Positions 54,250 to 61,007 of a stretch of 64,000 bases of DNA are shown piece by piece. The stretch is from an uncultured Coriobacteriaceae bacterium (GTDB taxonomy: Bacteria > Actinomycetota > Coriobacteriia > Coriobacteriales > Atopobiaceae), in contig CACYWP010000003.1 of assembly GCA_902778135.1 (NCBI GenBank), positions 124,001 through 188,000 on the forward strand, in the 5' to 3' direction. Positions within the stretch are counted from its first letter, which is position 1. Each line of letters starts with the position of its first letter. The notes beneath the pieces were generated by a model. That model was not told the DNA's origin. It saw only the letters and a program-made list of their open reading frames with translations, and did no database searches. The position numbers and the translations under genes are program-made.

Positions 54250-55545
54250 CTACGCGGGACGCGGGCTGCCGCACTCCATGCAGAACTTCGCCGCCATCGC
54301 ATTGACGTGCCCGCAGGAGCAGACCCACTCGTCGGCGGGCTTCTTGGTGCCGCACTCCATGCAGAACTTGCCGGTGTTCTCGCTGCCGCAGTTGGGGCAG
54401 GTCCACGTGCCCGCAGGGGCCGGCTTGGGCGTGCCGCATTCCATGCAGAACTTGCCGGTGTTCACGCTGCCGCAGCTGGGACAGGTCCAGCCGTCGGCCG
54501 CAGGGGCCGCCTGTCCCGGTGCGGTGACCTGGTAGGCATTGGCCGGCTGCTGGTAGGGCTGGCTCGTGTCGTAGATGCCCGTGGCTCCCATGGCAGCGGC
54601 CGCGCTCTGGGCCATGTTGAGGTTGGCGAAGCCCACCATCGCGCCTGCCTCGTTGCTGGCGGCTGCCTTCATCACGTCACCCTGCCACATGGAGGCGTTC
54701 GCGGCGCGCATGTTGGGGTCGCGCATGACGGCCGTCAGCTGCAGCTGCTTGATGCGCTCCTCGTCCTCGGGGATGGCAGCGATGGTGTTGATGCCGACGG
54801 CGACCACCTTGATACCGCGGCGCTGGGTCCACTTGACCGACAGCTCCTCCTCCATCGCCTCGGCAAGCTCCATCGTGTGGGCGGGGAACAGGCTGAAGCG
54901 GATGCCCATGGCGGACAGGCGTCCGAAGCCGGGCTGCAGCGCCGTGAGAAACTCGCTGCGCATCTGGCCAGCAATCTGGTCCAGACGATAGCTGTCGGTC
55001 ACGTTGGCCGCGACCTCGCGGTAGAACAGCAGCGGGTCGACGATTCGGAAGGAGTACTCGCCGTTGCAACGGCAGCCGATGTCGGTGTCCAGGCCGATGT
55101 TGGCATCCACCACGCGCACCGTGACCGGAGCGGGCGTACCGTACTTGTTGCCCATGATCTCCTTGGTGTTGACGAAGTAGACGCGCAGGTCGTTGGCCGC
55201 ATTGCCACCAAAGGTGAAGCGCTCGCCGATGCGCAGGAAGGTCGCCTTGACCTGCTCGCCCAGCTCGCCGTAGAAGATGGAGGGCTCGGTGCCGCCCTCG
55301 AAGACGAACTGGCCCGGCTCGGCGCACACCTCGACGATGGCGCCTTGATGCACGATGAGCATGCACTGGCCCTCGTTGACGGCGATGATGGAGCCGTCGG
55401 TGATGAGGTTGTCGTTGCCGCCCGTGCGCTTGCGGCCCTTGACCATCAGCACGTTGTTGGGGATGGAATCGCAATAGATGTAGTCACGCCACTGCTCGCT
55501 GAGCACGCCCGCGGCCGCTTCCAGCCCTGCTCTCAGAAGTCCCAT
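54250..55545 (-). CDS. SPFH-domain protein with three C-terminal zinc ribbons
   Basis: 431 residues with GGGGAG before the ATG. Residues 1-300 are an SPFH (band-7/'virion core protein-like') domain: DYIYCDSIPNNVLMVKG, LITDGSIIAVNEGQCMLIVH, and a coiled region ending EDEERIKQLQLTAVMRDPN. After a Gln/Ala/Pro linker come three CxxC...CxxC zinc ribbons (WTCPSCGSVNTGKFCMECG, TWTCPNCGSENTGKFCMECG, VCSCGHVNAMAAKFCMECG). No membrane helix. It probably oligomerises at the membrane and uses the ribbons to bind partners. It follows the DUF4428 gene by 50 bases on the same strand. Function is unknown. Confidence 0.85.
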   Translation of the reverse strand: MGLLRAGLEAAAGVLSEQWRDYIYCDSIPNNVLMVKGRKRTGGNDNLITDGSIIAVNEGQCMLIVHQGAIVEVCAEPGQFVFEGGTEPSIFYGELGEQVKATFLRIGERFTFGGNAANDLRVYFVNTKEIMGNKYGTPAPVTVRVVDANIGLDTDIGCRCNGEYSFRIVDPLLFYREVAANVTDSYRLDQIAGQMRSEFLTALQPGFGRLSAMGIRFSLFPAHTMELAEAMEEELSVKWTQRRGIKVVAVGINTIAAIPEDEERIKQLQLTAVMRDPNMRAANASMWQGDVMKAAASNEAGAMVGFANLNMAQSAAAAMGATGIYDTSQPYQQPANAYQVTAPGQAAPAADGWTCPSCGSVNTGKFCMECGTPKPAPAGTWTCPNCGSENTGKFCMECGTKKPADEWVCSCGHVNAMAAKFCMECGSPRPA

Positions 55546-55595
55546 GGTTGCTCCCCTCTATAGGAACGGGTTGCCTGTCGGTTCATTCGATAAGG

Positions 55596-56543
55596 TTATC
55601 GGTTCTGGCGCCTGAAGTCTGCCTTTGCCTGTCCGAAGGCACGATTCTGGCGGGTCGTCGCCTGCTGGGTCCCAAAGCCCCGGTCGTCATAGTCCTGGTC
55701 ATAGTCCTGGTCATACTGCTGCCGTGTCCGACCATACTGCTGTTGGCCGTACTGCTGCTGATCGTACTGCTGCTGTCCGAAGTCCTGCGAGACCGACGGA
55801 CTGGCGTCGTGGGCCATCACGGACTGCAGGCTGCCGCCGCAATACTCGCAGCATCCGTTCGCGTCCGGCATCGTGGTCGCCAGGCAATTGGGACAGGTGA
55901 CAGCCCTCTTGGGGGCTGCGGCCGCACGCTGCTGGGTATGGATGCCCGTTAGTGCGTTGCGTACCGCCCGCGCCTTCGATTCCGCCTCGTGGTACTCGGT
56001 CGAGGTCTTCTTGTCGATGCGACTGCTGTTGACCTTCCAGCTGATCTCCGAGAAATACGGACTGCTGACAAAGACCTTGACGTAGATGTCATAGTCGATG
56101 TCATAGCGCGGTGGGTTGTAGGAGACCTCCTCACCCTGTGCGTTCGTGCGCTTGATCTCGGTCTTGGACTCGCGCACCTCGGTGTCGCAACCGGTTATCT
56201 GCGAGAGCTCCATCAGGTCGGGGTTCGACGAGCGCCAGTTGGACTGGTTGGTGATGATGAGACGGCCTGCATTCTCGTCGAGATAGACCTTCTTGCCACC
56301 ACCGTCGATGGTGGTCGTCGGGTTGAAGGACGCCACCTGACGTGCGTTTTCCTCGCGATACGCCAGCTGGGTGCGGATGTCCTCCGCCGTTGAGCTGCGA
56401 TATCCGTTGAAGTAGGGAGAGAGCTTGCCGCTGCAATCCTTGCAGATGTGACCGTCGGAAATCTTGGTCTTGCCAAGCATGCCGAGTTCCTTGCCACAGA
56501 TGGCGCAGTTCTTCTTCTCGAACAGACTCCCTAAAAAGGCCAT
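55596..56543 (-). CDS. DUF4428 protein with zinc ribbon and Q/Y-rich tail
   Basis: 315 residues. N-terminal DUF4428 zinc motif: CAICGKELGMLGKTK and HICKDCSGKLS. A beta-rich domain (about 80-190: KVYLDENAGRLIITNQS, DIDYDIYVKVFVSSPYFSEI) follows, then a second zinc ribbon (VTCPNCLATTM, CCEYCGGSLQ). The last 65 residues are low-complexity Q/Y/D repeats (QQQYDQQQYGQQQYG), of prion-like composition. It is upstream of, and presumably co-transcribed with, the SPFH gene; both use zinc ribbons. The role is unknown; a scaffold or sensor at the membrane is a guess. Confidence 0.8.
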   Translation of the reverse strand: MAFLGSLFEKKNCAICGKELGMLGKTKISDGHICKDCSGKLSPYFNGYRSSTAEDIRTQLAYREENARQVASFNPTTTIDGGGKKVYLDENAGRLIITNQSNWRSSNPDLMELSQITGCDTEVRESKTEIKRTNAQGEEVSYNPPRYDIDYDIYVKVFVSSPYFSEISWKVNSSRIDKKTSTEYHEAESKARAVRNALTGIHTQQRAAAAPKRAVTCPNCLATTMPDANGCCEYCGGSLQSVMAHDASPSVSQDFGQQQYDQQQYGQQQYGRTRQQYDQDYDQDYDDRGFGTQQATTRQNRAFGQAKADFRRQNR

Positions 56544-56867
56544 AGTCCCACCTCACCTTTATGTCTCGATACGGAAACATGGTTCACTTCGCTAGTATCT
56601 CAGCCTGCCCATGGGTCGCGCGTCGCCCATGGGGGCATTTTCGCCGAGCGGGGCGGCGAGTGGCAAGTGGGGAGAGACGTTCCTGGCCATCGGTTGCCGA
56701 CAGACAAGGCTGTCAACTTGCCTTTCCTAACGGCGGTCCTGCATGCGAGGCACCATCCCGCTGCGATAGACTCTTACCGGCAGACAGGGAGGCTGAGCCC
56801 GCCTGATTCAGCCGACGTCGATGAGACGCGGCCCGGCCATGACAGTCCAGGTGAGGGAGGACGTGAC
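56544..56867. other. 324-base region between DUF4428 and EIIB genes
   Basis: No gene supported. It must hold divergent promoters. I see CCCATGGG twice (56608-56615, 56626-56633), each self-complementary, and GATAGACT near 56771 as a weak -10. A longer open frame runs through into the EIIB gene but lacks a ribosome site. Confidence 0.5.
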
Positions 56868-57308
56868 ATGTTGCGCATCGTAGTCTGCTGTCTGGGAGGT
56901 GCATCGTCGAGCACGATGGCCAAGCACTTCAACGACCAGCTCGTGGAGAAGGGCCTGACTGACCGGTACTCCATGTCGTTCATGCCGTTCTCCCTGCTGA
57001 CGGCAGAGGGGCCGACCTTCTTCTCGCGCAAGGGAAACCTGCAGGAACGATTCGACGTGGCATTGCTCTGCCCACACCAGAAGTTCGAGGCAAAGCGACT
57101 CGTACCGAAGCTGACGATCCCCGTCTTCGTCATCCCCATGCGCATGTACGGACCTGTTGACGTGGAATACCTCATCGAGGACGCAGAGGACGTGCTGGAA
57201 CTGTGGAACCAGGGCATGCCCAACGTGGTGGAGTTCCCCGACGAGGGACGCTCGATGGTCGCCATACGCAGGATCTCGCATCGTCGTTGGGCTGCGGGAC
57301 AGGGGTAG
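56868..57308 (+). CDS. Orphan PTS EIIB-like protein (lactose/cellobiose type)
   Basis: 146 residues from ATG with GGGAGG upstream; the same frame is open 67 codons earlier without a start signal. The N-terminus IVVCCLGGASSSTMAKHF matches the phosphocysteine loop of EIIB(cellobiose), C-x-x-G-x-S-x-S, with Cys8 the likely phosphorylation site. QERFDVALLCPHQKF and IPVFVIPMRMYGPVD continue the Rossmann-like fold. It is longer at the C-terminus than usual (about 40 extra residues). No EIIA or EIIC is nearby, so it may act as a regulator or serve a distant permease. Confidence 0.78.
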   Translation: MLRIVVCCLGGASSSTMAKHFNDQLVEKGLTDRYSMSFMPFSLLTAEGPTFFSRKGNLQERFDVALLCPHQKFEAKRLVPKLTIPVFVIPMRMYGPVDVEYLIEDAEDVLELWNQGMPNVVEFPDEGRSMVAIRRISHRRWAAGQG

Positions 57309-57402
57309 GAGACGGAGCGATGGGAAGGCTCTTACCCCATACCTTCCCACTTTGTAGACCGCTTGTATGATTGCAGGGTCTCTCGTGGTTTGAATGCAAA
57401 AA

Positions 57403-57432
57403 CAGGCCAGACGCTTTACCACGTCTGACCTG
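57403..57432 (-). terminator. Terminator of the original tRNA-Thr gene
   Basis: Stem CAGGCCAGACG/CGTCTGACCTG with one mismatch and an eight-base loop; on the reverse strand a run of five T follows. It lies directly after the tRNA 3' end and was its terminator before phage insertion. Confidence 0.75.
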
Positions 57433-57442
57433 CGAAGATTCG

Positions 57443-57487
57443 TGGAGCCGGATAGCAGACTCGAACTGCTGGCCTACGCATTACGAG
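57443..57487 (-). other. Attachment site: 3' half of tRNA-Thr(CGU)
   Basis: Read on the reverse strand: anticodon loop CTCGTAA (anticodon CGU), stem TGCGT, variable AGGCC, T-arm AGCAG-TTCGAGT-CTGCT, acceptor ATCCGGC, T, CCA. The 5' half is absent: bases beyond 57487 do not pair with the TGCGT stem. This is what remains at the left end when a phage integrates into the tRNA and restores the gene at its right end, outside the window. Confidence 0.85.
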
Positions 57488-57662
57488 GGTATTAAATCCT
57501 CGGCAGCAGCGGCAGCACAGGCAGGACGGGCAGGCACGGAAGAACGTTTCCGCAGGTAGTTACGTTGCCGCAGATAAGGCCCTAATCTTGCACCAGACAA
57601 TCCGAACGACATTTTTGGACGGTTTTTGACCACGGATTGGGCTGACTTGATTGGGGACACAG

Positions 57663-58829
57663 ATGAACGTATACGCACGAAAGCGCCGCGGGGTGTGGAA
57701 CATCCAGGTCGTGGCAATGATCAACGGCAAGAGATTCGAGCGGTGGCACAAGACCAACGTGCCGTGCAACGACTCCGACAACAAGGGGAAGCAGAAGGCG
57801 CTCCGGCTCGGCCGAGAGTGGATCGAGGGCATCGAGGACACGCTACAGGCGGCGGGGGTCACGGCCACAAGGAGCCTCCACGACTACTGCGTCAACTACA
57901 TCGACTCGCAGGTGACCATGGGGCAAATCGAGGCATCCACCAGGAAGGGATACAACACCTACCTCAACTACATCCGCGACTACTTCGGCGAGCAGACCAT
58001 AACCGACGTGAGCACGTCCGACATAGAGGGGTACCTGGTCTGGCTCAGGGACGACAAGGGGCTCTGTGCCAACAGCACCAAGAAGGCCTACAACATCCTA
58101 AAGGGCTGCATGAAGCATGCCGTGATCGCGCGCGAGCTCAGGTGGAACCCCTGTGACGCCATACCGGCACCGAGACAGGAGAAGGTCCTGCCCAACCCGC
58201 TCACGGAGCAGTCGCGCCAGACGTTCCTCGAGCGGATGGAGGGCCTGCCACTCACGCCCGAGGTCATGGGAATCTGGATCTGCTACTACACCGGGTGCAG
58301 GCGCGGGGAGGCGGCGCACCTCCGCTGGGAGGATGTCACCTACGGCAAGAACGGCGCGGGCTCGTTCGCTGCGATCACCGGCTCGATCGGAGACAAGAAG
58401 GGCGGCACCTACGAGAAGTCCACCAAGAGCGGCCGCGAGCGCGTCGTGCCCCTGCCGCCCGCCCTGGTGCGCCTCCTGCAGGAGCGCCAGTCGGCCATGG
58501 TCGACGAGTGCATCTATGCCGGCATAGCCTTCGACAAGAGGCTGTTCGTCTGCGGCGAGGTGGACGGGCGCTGGCTGCGTCCCGAGCGGCTCACCAAGTG
58601 GTGGAACGTCCACAGGTCCGAATGGCGGCTGATGGGCGTCCAGGGGAGGGTGCCGGTGCTGCACGACCTGCGGCACACGTACGCCACCATAGCCGTGCGC
58701 AACATGGACCCGAAGACGGCGCAGAGCATACTAGGCCACGCGGACATAAACATGACGATGGCCTATGCTGCAACGGACCTGTCCCACATCTCGGCCGCAG
58801 GCTCGGCGATGGGCGGGGCGCTCGGATAG
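57663..58829 (+). CDS. int: Phage tyrosine integrase
   Basis: 388 residues from ATG with GGGGA upstream; a TTG four codons earlier is an alternative. N-terminal AP2-like arm-binding part (VYARKRRGVWNIQVVAMING), SAM-like core-binding domain (about 80-165), and the catalytic domain with Arg213 (TGCRRGEA), His334/Arg337 (LHDLRHTYA), His359 (LGHADINMT) and Tyr368 (MAYAAT). All catalytic residues are present, so it should be active. It lies next to the tRNA attachment site as expected. No excisionase gene is visible beside it. Confidence 0.95.
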   Translation: MNVYARKRRGVWNIQVVAMINGKRFERWHKTNVPCNDSDNKGKQKALRLGREWIEGIEDTLQAAGVTATRSLHDYCVNYIDSQVTMGQIEASTRKGYNTYLNYIRDYFGEQTITDVSTSDIEGYLVWLRDDKGLCANSTKKAYNILKGCMKHAVIARELRWNPCDAIPAPRQEKVLPNPLTEQSRQTFLERMEGLPLTPEVMGIWICYYTGCRRGEAAHLRWEDVTYGKNGAGSFAAITGSIGDKKGGTYEKSTKSGRERVVPLPPALVRLLQERQSAMVDECIYAGIAFDKRLFVCGEVDGRWLRPERLTKWWNVHRSEWRLMGVQGRVPVLHDLRHTYATIAVRNMDPKTAQSILGHADINMTMAYAATDLSHISAAGSAMGGALG

Positions 58830-58845
58830 GCGGTTTTGCCCAAGG

Positions 58846-58881
58846 CGGACGCGTAAGAGTGTAATCTCAGGCGTCCGTTTT
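58846..58881 (+). terminator. Terminator after the integrase
   Basis: Stem CGGACGC/GCGTCCG with an 18-base loop, followed by TTTT. Confidence 0.7.
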
Positions 58882-58960
58882 GCCACCCAGAGGTCGTGTT
58901 ACATGGTTTCAAGCCCTTAAAATGGCTCACAACAAGCCGTTTACCTGCGAAAACGCAAGA

Positions 58961-58990
58961 AGCCCGGCGCCCCGTGAGGGGCGCCGGGCT
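58961..58990 (-). terminator. Terminator of the phage lysis transcript
   Basis: Perfect 13-bp stem AGCCCGGCGCCCC/GGGGCGCCGGGCT with a GTGA loop; on the reverse strand CTTCTTGCGTTTT follows. It ends the reverse-strand block. Confidence 0.85.
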
Positions 58991-59050
58991 CCATTAGGTT
59001 GCATTAGTTCCCATATAACATCTGATATGTTTCGCGCCTGTTTTTGCCCG

Positions 59051-59191
59051 TCAGCAGTTCACCGCGACGATGGCGGCGATTACCATCCTAATCGCGAGGG
59101 CCAGGAGACGCGACAGCACAAAGATAGTCGTTCCGGTCCCTGCGAGCAGGGCGATTCCGATCGCGATGCCGGGACCGCGATCATCATCCAT
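59051..59191 (-). CDS. 46-residue membrane protein in the lysis cassette
   Basis: MDDDRGPGIAIGIALLAGTG begins a short protein with two hydrophobic stretches (about 8-24 and 26-45). GGGGGTG lies about seven bases before the ATG, and the gene overlaps the end of the previous gene by eight bases, which supports translation. It could be a second holin, an antiholin or a spanin-like helper. I do not recognise it. Confidence 0.55.
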   Translation of the reverse strand: MDDDRGPGIAIGIALLAGTGTTIFVLSRLLALAIRMVIAAIVAVNC

Positions 59192-59513
59192 CCGATGTCA
59201 CCCCCATCACATTGCCATAGCGATCGAGCCTGGGGCAGCAGCCGCCACGGTCGTTGACCACGTACTGGATGCCGGTGTCCGGGTCGATCATGACGTACCA
59301 GCGGATCGCCTCGCCGTCATGCGTCCAGCTCACCGTCATGGAGTCGTGCGTCGGGTTGGGCCGCCGTTCTGCCTCGGTGGGCACCTCGAGGAACTCGGAG
59401 CCCAGCCACAGGACCATCGCGAGGATCGAGACGAGCAGCGCCGCGACAAGGATAACGGCGCATCCGCTCGGCCGGGGCTCCGGCTCCCTCGGCGTCGGCC
59501 TTCCGCCAGCCAT
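59184..59513 (-). CDS. Phage single-pass membrane protein, DUF6440-like
   Basis: 109 residues; ATG overlaps the endolysin stop (TGATG). One membrane helix (about 17-38, CAVILVAALLVSILAMVLWL), then a soluble part with IRWYVMIDPDTGIQYVVNDR, the stretch typical of DUF6440 proteins in gut phages, and GCCPRLDRYGNVMG. Its place after holin and endolysin suggests a lysis or envelope role. Function is unknown. Confidence 0.7.
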   Translation of the reverse strand: MAGGRPTPREPEPRPSGCAVILVAALLVSILAMVLWLGSEFLEVPTEAERRPNPTHDSMTVSWTHDGEAIRWYVMIDPDTGIQYVVNDRGGCCPRLDRYGNVMGVTSDG

Positions 59514-60370
59514 CACGACCACGCCCCATCGTTGAGAGACTCCTGGATCGCCTTGGCGGTCGGCGTGTCGATCACACCGGCCTTGGCGTCGCCGATGTCG
59601 TAGCCGTGCAGGACGAGCCACCCCTGGACCATGCAGATCGTCCCTCGGGCTATGACGCCAGTGGGGTTCGGGACGCCCACCTTCACCTGGACCGCCTCCA
59701 TGAGGGCCGAGCCCGACCCGTCGTAGTCCGAGATGGAGACGAGCGCGGGCCAGAGGCCCTTGTACTCGGCGCGCTGTCCGGTCACCACGCCGTCGACGAT
59801 CGTGCCGCACTGCCTCTGCCACTCGGTCACGTCCGCCTTTCCGAGCTTGCCGGTCACAGGCAGCGTCCCATTGTTGGACGATGTCCCATTGCCGTTGGAC
59901 GATGTCCCATTGGAGCCCGCGTAGCGCAGGATGCAGTCCCACCCCCTGGAGTAGGTGTAGACGGGCCGCGTGTTGGTCTCGCCTCCGGTCTGGTCGCCCG
60001 ACTGGCCGCCACGTGCCCGGCCGCTCTCGTCGATGGATGCCTGAGCCACCGTCGCGTTCCAGCCGTAGCCGTCGATCACGACGCAGACGTGGCACTCGTC
60101 ATTGAGCAGGATGTCGCCGGGGCGGCAGGTCTGGATGTCGGCGGCAAGGCGCCTCCACCCGCGAGCCGTCAGGTTGTCGCTGAGATCACCCGTCCACGAG
60201 GCGTTGCCGGTATCGAATCCGGCCTCACGGAGGGCGAACACGACGAGCGACGAGCAGTTCGACTCGCCGCCCACCCGTATGTCCCAGCGGTTCCCCTGGT
60301 CGTAGCCCAGGTCGGCCTCCTCGCACCAGTAGCGCATGCGCTCGCAGAGCTTGGAGATGCTCCCGGCCAT
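59513..60370 (-). CDS. Phage endolysin (Amidase_5/NlpC-like)
   Basis: 285 residues. The N-terminal domain (1-145) is a papain-like peptidoglycan hydrolase of the Amidase_5 type: MRYWCEEADLGYDQGNRWDI, catalytic Cys in ESNCSSLVVFALREAGF, and His in NDECHVCVVIDGYG. A Ser/Gly/Asn linker with NGTSSN repeats leads to a C-terminal wall-binding part (VTEWQRQCGTIVDGVVTGQ, ending AIQESLNDGAWS). It lies between holin and the DUF6440-like gene. Exact bond cleaved is not certain. Confidence 0.88.
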   Translation of the reverse strand: MAGSISKLCERMRYWCEEADLGYDQGNRWDIRVGGESNCSSLVVFALREAGFDTGNASWTGDLSDNLTARGWRRLAADIQTCRPGDILLNDECHVCVVIDGYGWNATVAQASIDESGRARGGQSGDQTGGETNTRPVYTYSRGWDCILRYAGSNGTSSNGNGTSSNNGTLPVTGKLGKADVTEWQRQCGTIVDGVVTGQRAEYKGLWPALVSISDYDGSGSALMEAVQVKVGVPNPTGVIARGTICMVQGWLVLHGYDIGDAKAGVIDTPTAKAIQESLNDGAWS

Positions 60371-60373
60371 CGC

Positions 60374-60571
60374 CTACACCTCCACCTCGGGAAGCCCGGT
60401 CGCGATGCTGGTGAGGACGCTCACGATGCCGGAGAGCGCCGCACCGCTCGCGACCCCGACCCAATCGACGGTGGTGACCCCGACGGCGTTGGTCCCGATC
60501 AGGGCGACGGCGGTCTGCGCCATGGTGCGCAGCGCGCGTATGCCTGCGGCCTTCCAGAATAGCTTGGTCAT
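60374..60571 (-). CDS. Phage holin (r1t type)
   Basis: 65 residues with GGAGG eight bases before the ATG. The pattern KAAGIRALRTMAQTAVALIG, VDWVGVASGAALSGIVSVLT and the ending SIATGLPEV is that of r1t-family holins, with two membrane helices. It should form pores that release the endolysin. It lies three bases upstream of the endolysin gene and three after the XhlA-like gene. Confidence 0.88.
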   Translation of the reverse strand: MTKLFWKAAGIRALRTMAQTAVALIGTNAVGVTTVDWVGVASGAALSGIVSVLTSIATGLPEVEV

Positions 60572-60574
60572 TGC

Positions 60575-60859
60575 TCAGTCCTCCTTGTTCTCCAGACGGT
60601 CGAGCCGCCTGGCATGGTCGTTGACCTTCGTTTCGATCTTTCCGATTCGCGTGGCGTGGTCGTCGAGCTTCCTGTCGAGCGCGCGCACGTCCTCCCGCGT
60701 GTCGCGGGTGGTGTCGCTGATGTAGTCCAGCTTGTCGCGAATCGCCTGAGTGTTGGCGATCTCGCCCTTCTTGTCGCGCGCGAAGCTGAGAACGAGCGCG
60801 AGCCCTGCCACCAGGGCCGAGACTATCGCCACGATCTCGTTGACTGTTATGGTCCTCAC
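60575..60859 (-). CDS. XhlA-like membrane/coiled-coil phage protein
   Basis: 94 residues from GTG with GGGAGG close upstream. One N-terminal membrane helix (EIVAIVSALVAGLALVLSFA) followed by a 65-residue coiled coil (ALDRKLDDHATRIGKIETKV). This shape resembles hemolysin XhlA-type proteins that work with holins. First gene of the lysis cassette, separated from the tail gene by a terminator. Confidence 0.65.
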   Translation of the reverse strand: MRTITVNEIVAIVSALVAGLALVLSFARDKKGEIANTQAIRDKLDYISDTTRDTREDVRALDRKLDDHATRIGKIETKVNDHARRLDRLENKED

Positions 60860-60888
60860 CCCCTCCCGCCCAGTCGGGGCACAAAAAG

Positions 60889-60906
60889 CGGCCCCTTTCG
60901 GGGCCG
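60889..60906 (-). terminator. Terminator between tail and lysis genes
   Basis: Stem CGGCCCC/GGGGCCG with a TTTC loop; on the reverse strand CTTTTTG follows. With it the lysis cassette would need its own promoter, or antitermination. Confidence 0.8.
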
Positions 60907-60966
60907 TCGGGTCGGTTGGGTTGTCGTACCTGCCACGACGTTCGACTGCCTAGGTTGCTTGGCGGG

Positions 60967-60993
60967 CATCCGGCCACACGAGGTGGCCGGATG
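60967..60993 (-). terminator. Hairpin after the tail protein gene
   Basis: Perfect 11-bp stem CATCCGGCCAC/GTGGCCGGATG with a five-base loop, 14 bases after the stop. There is no T-run. Together with the next hairpin it forms a double stop. Confidence 0.6.
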
Positions 60994-61007
60994 TAGCCGG
61001 ATCAGGG

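Larger units (their letters stand above)
57309..57662. other. Chromosome-prophage junction without genes
   Basis: 354 bases. From left: EIIB 3' end, a tRNA terminator (57403-57432), the 45-bp tRNA-Thr fragment (57443-57487), then phage DNA leading to the integrase. The phage part (57488-57650) is less GC-rich and contains the integrase promoter region; TTGACC is at 57626-57631, no clear -10. Confidence 0.6.

Noticed and set aside
57443..57540. Complete tRNA gene
   Set aside because: Only the 3' half is present; the sequence where the 5' half should be does not pair with the anticodon or acceptor stems.
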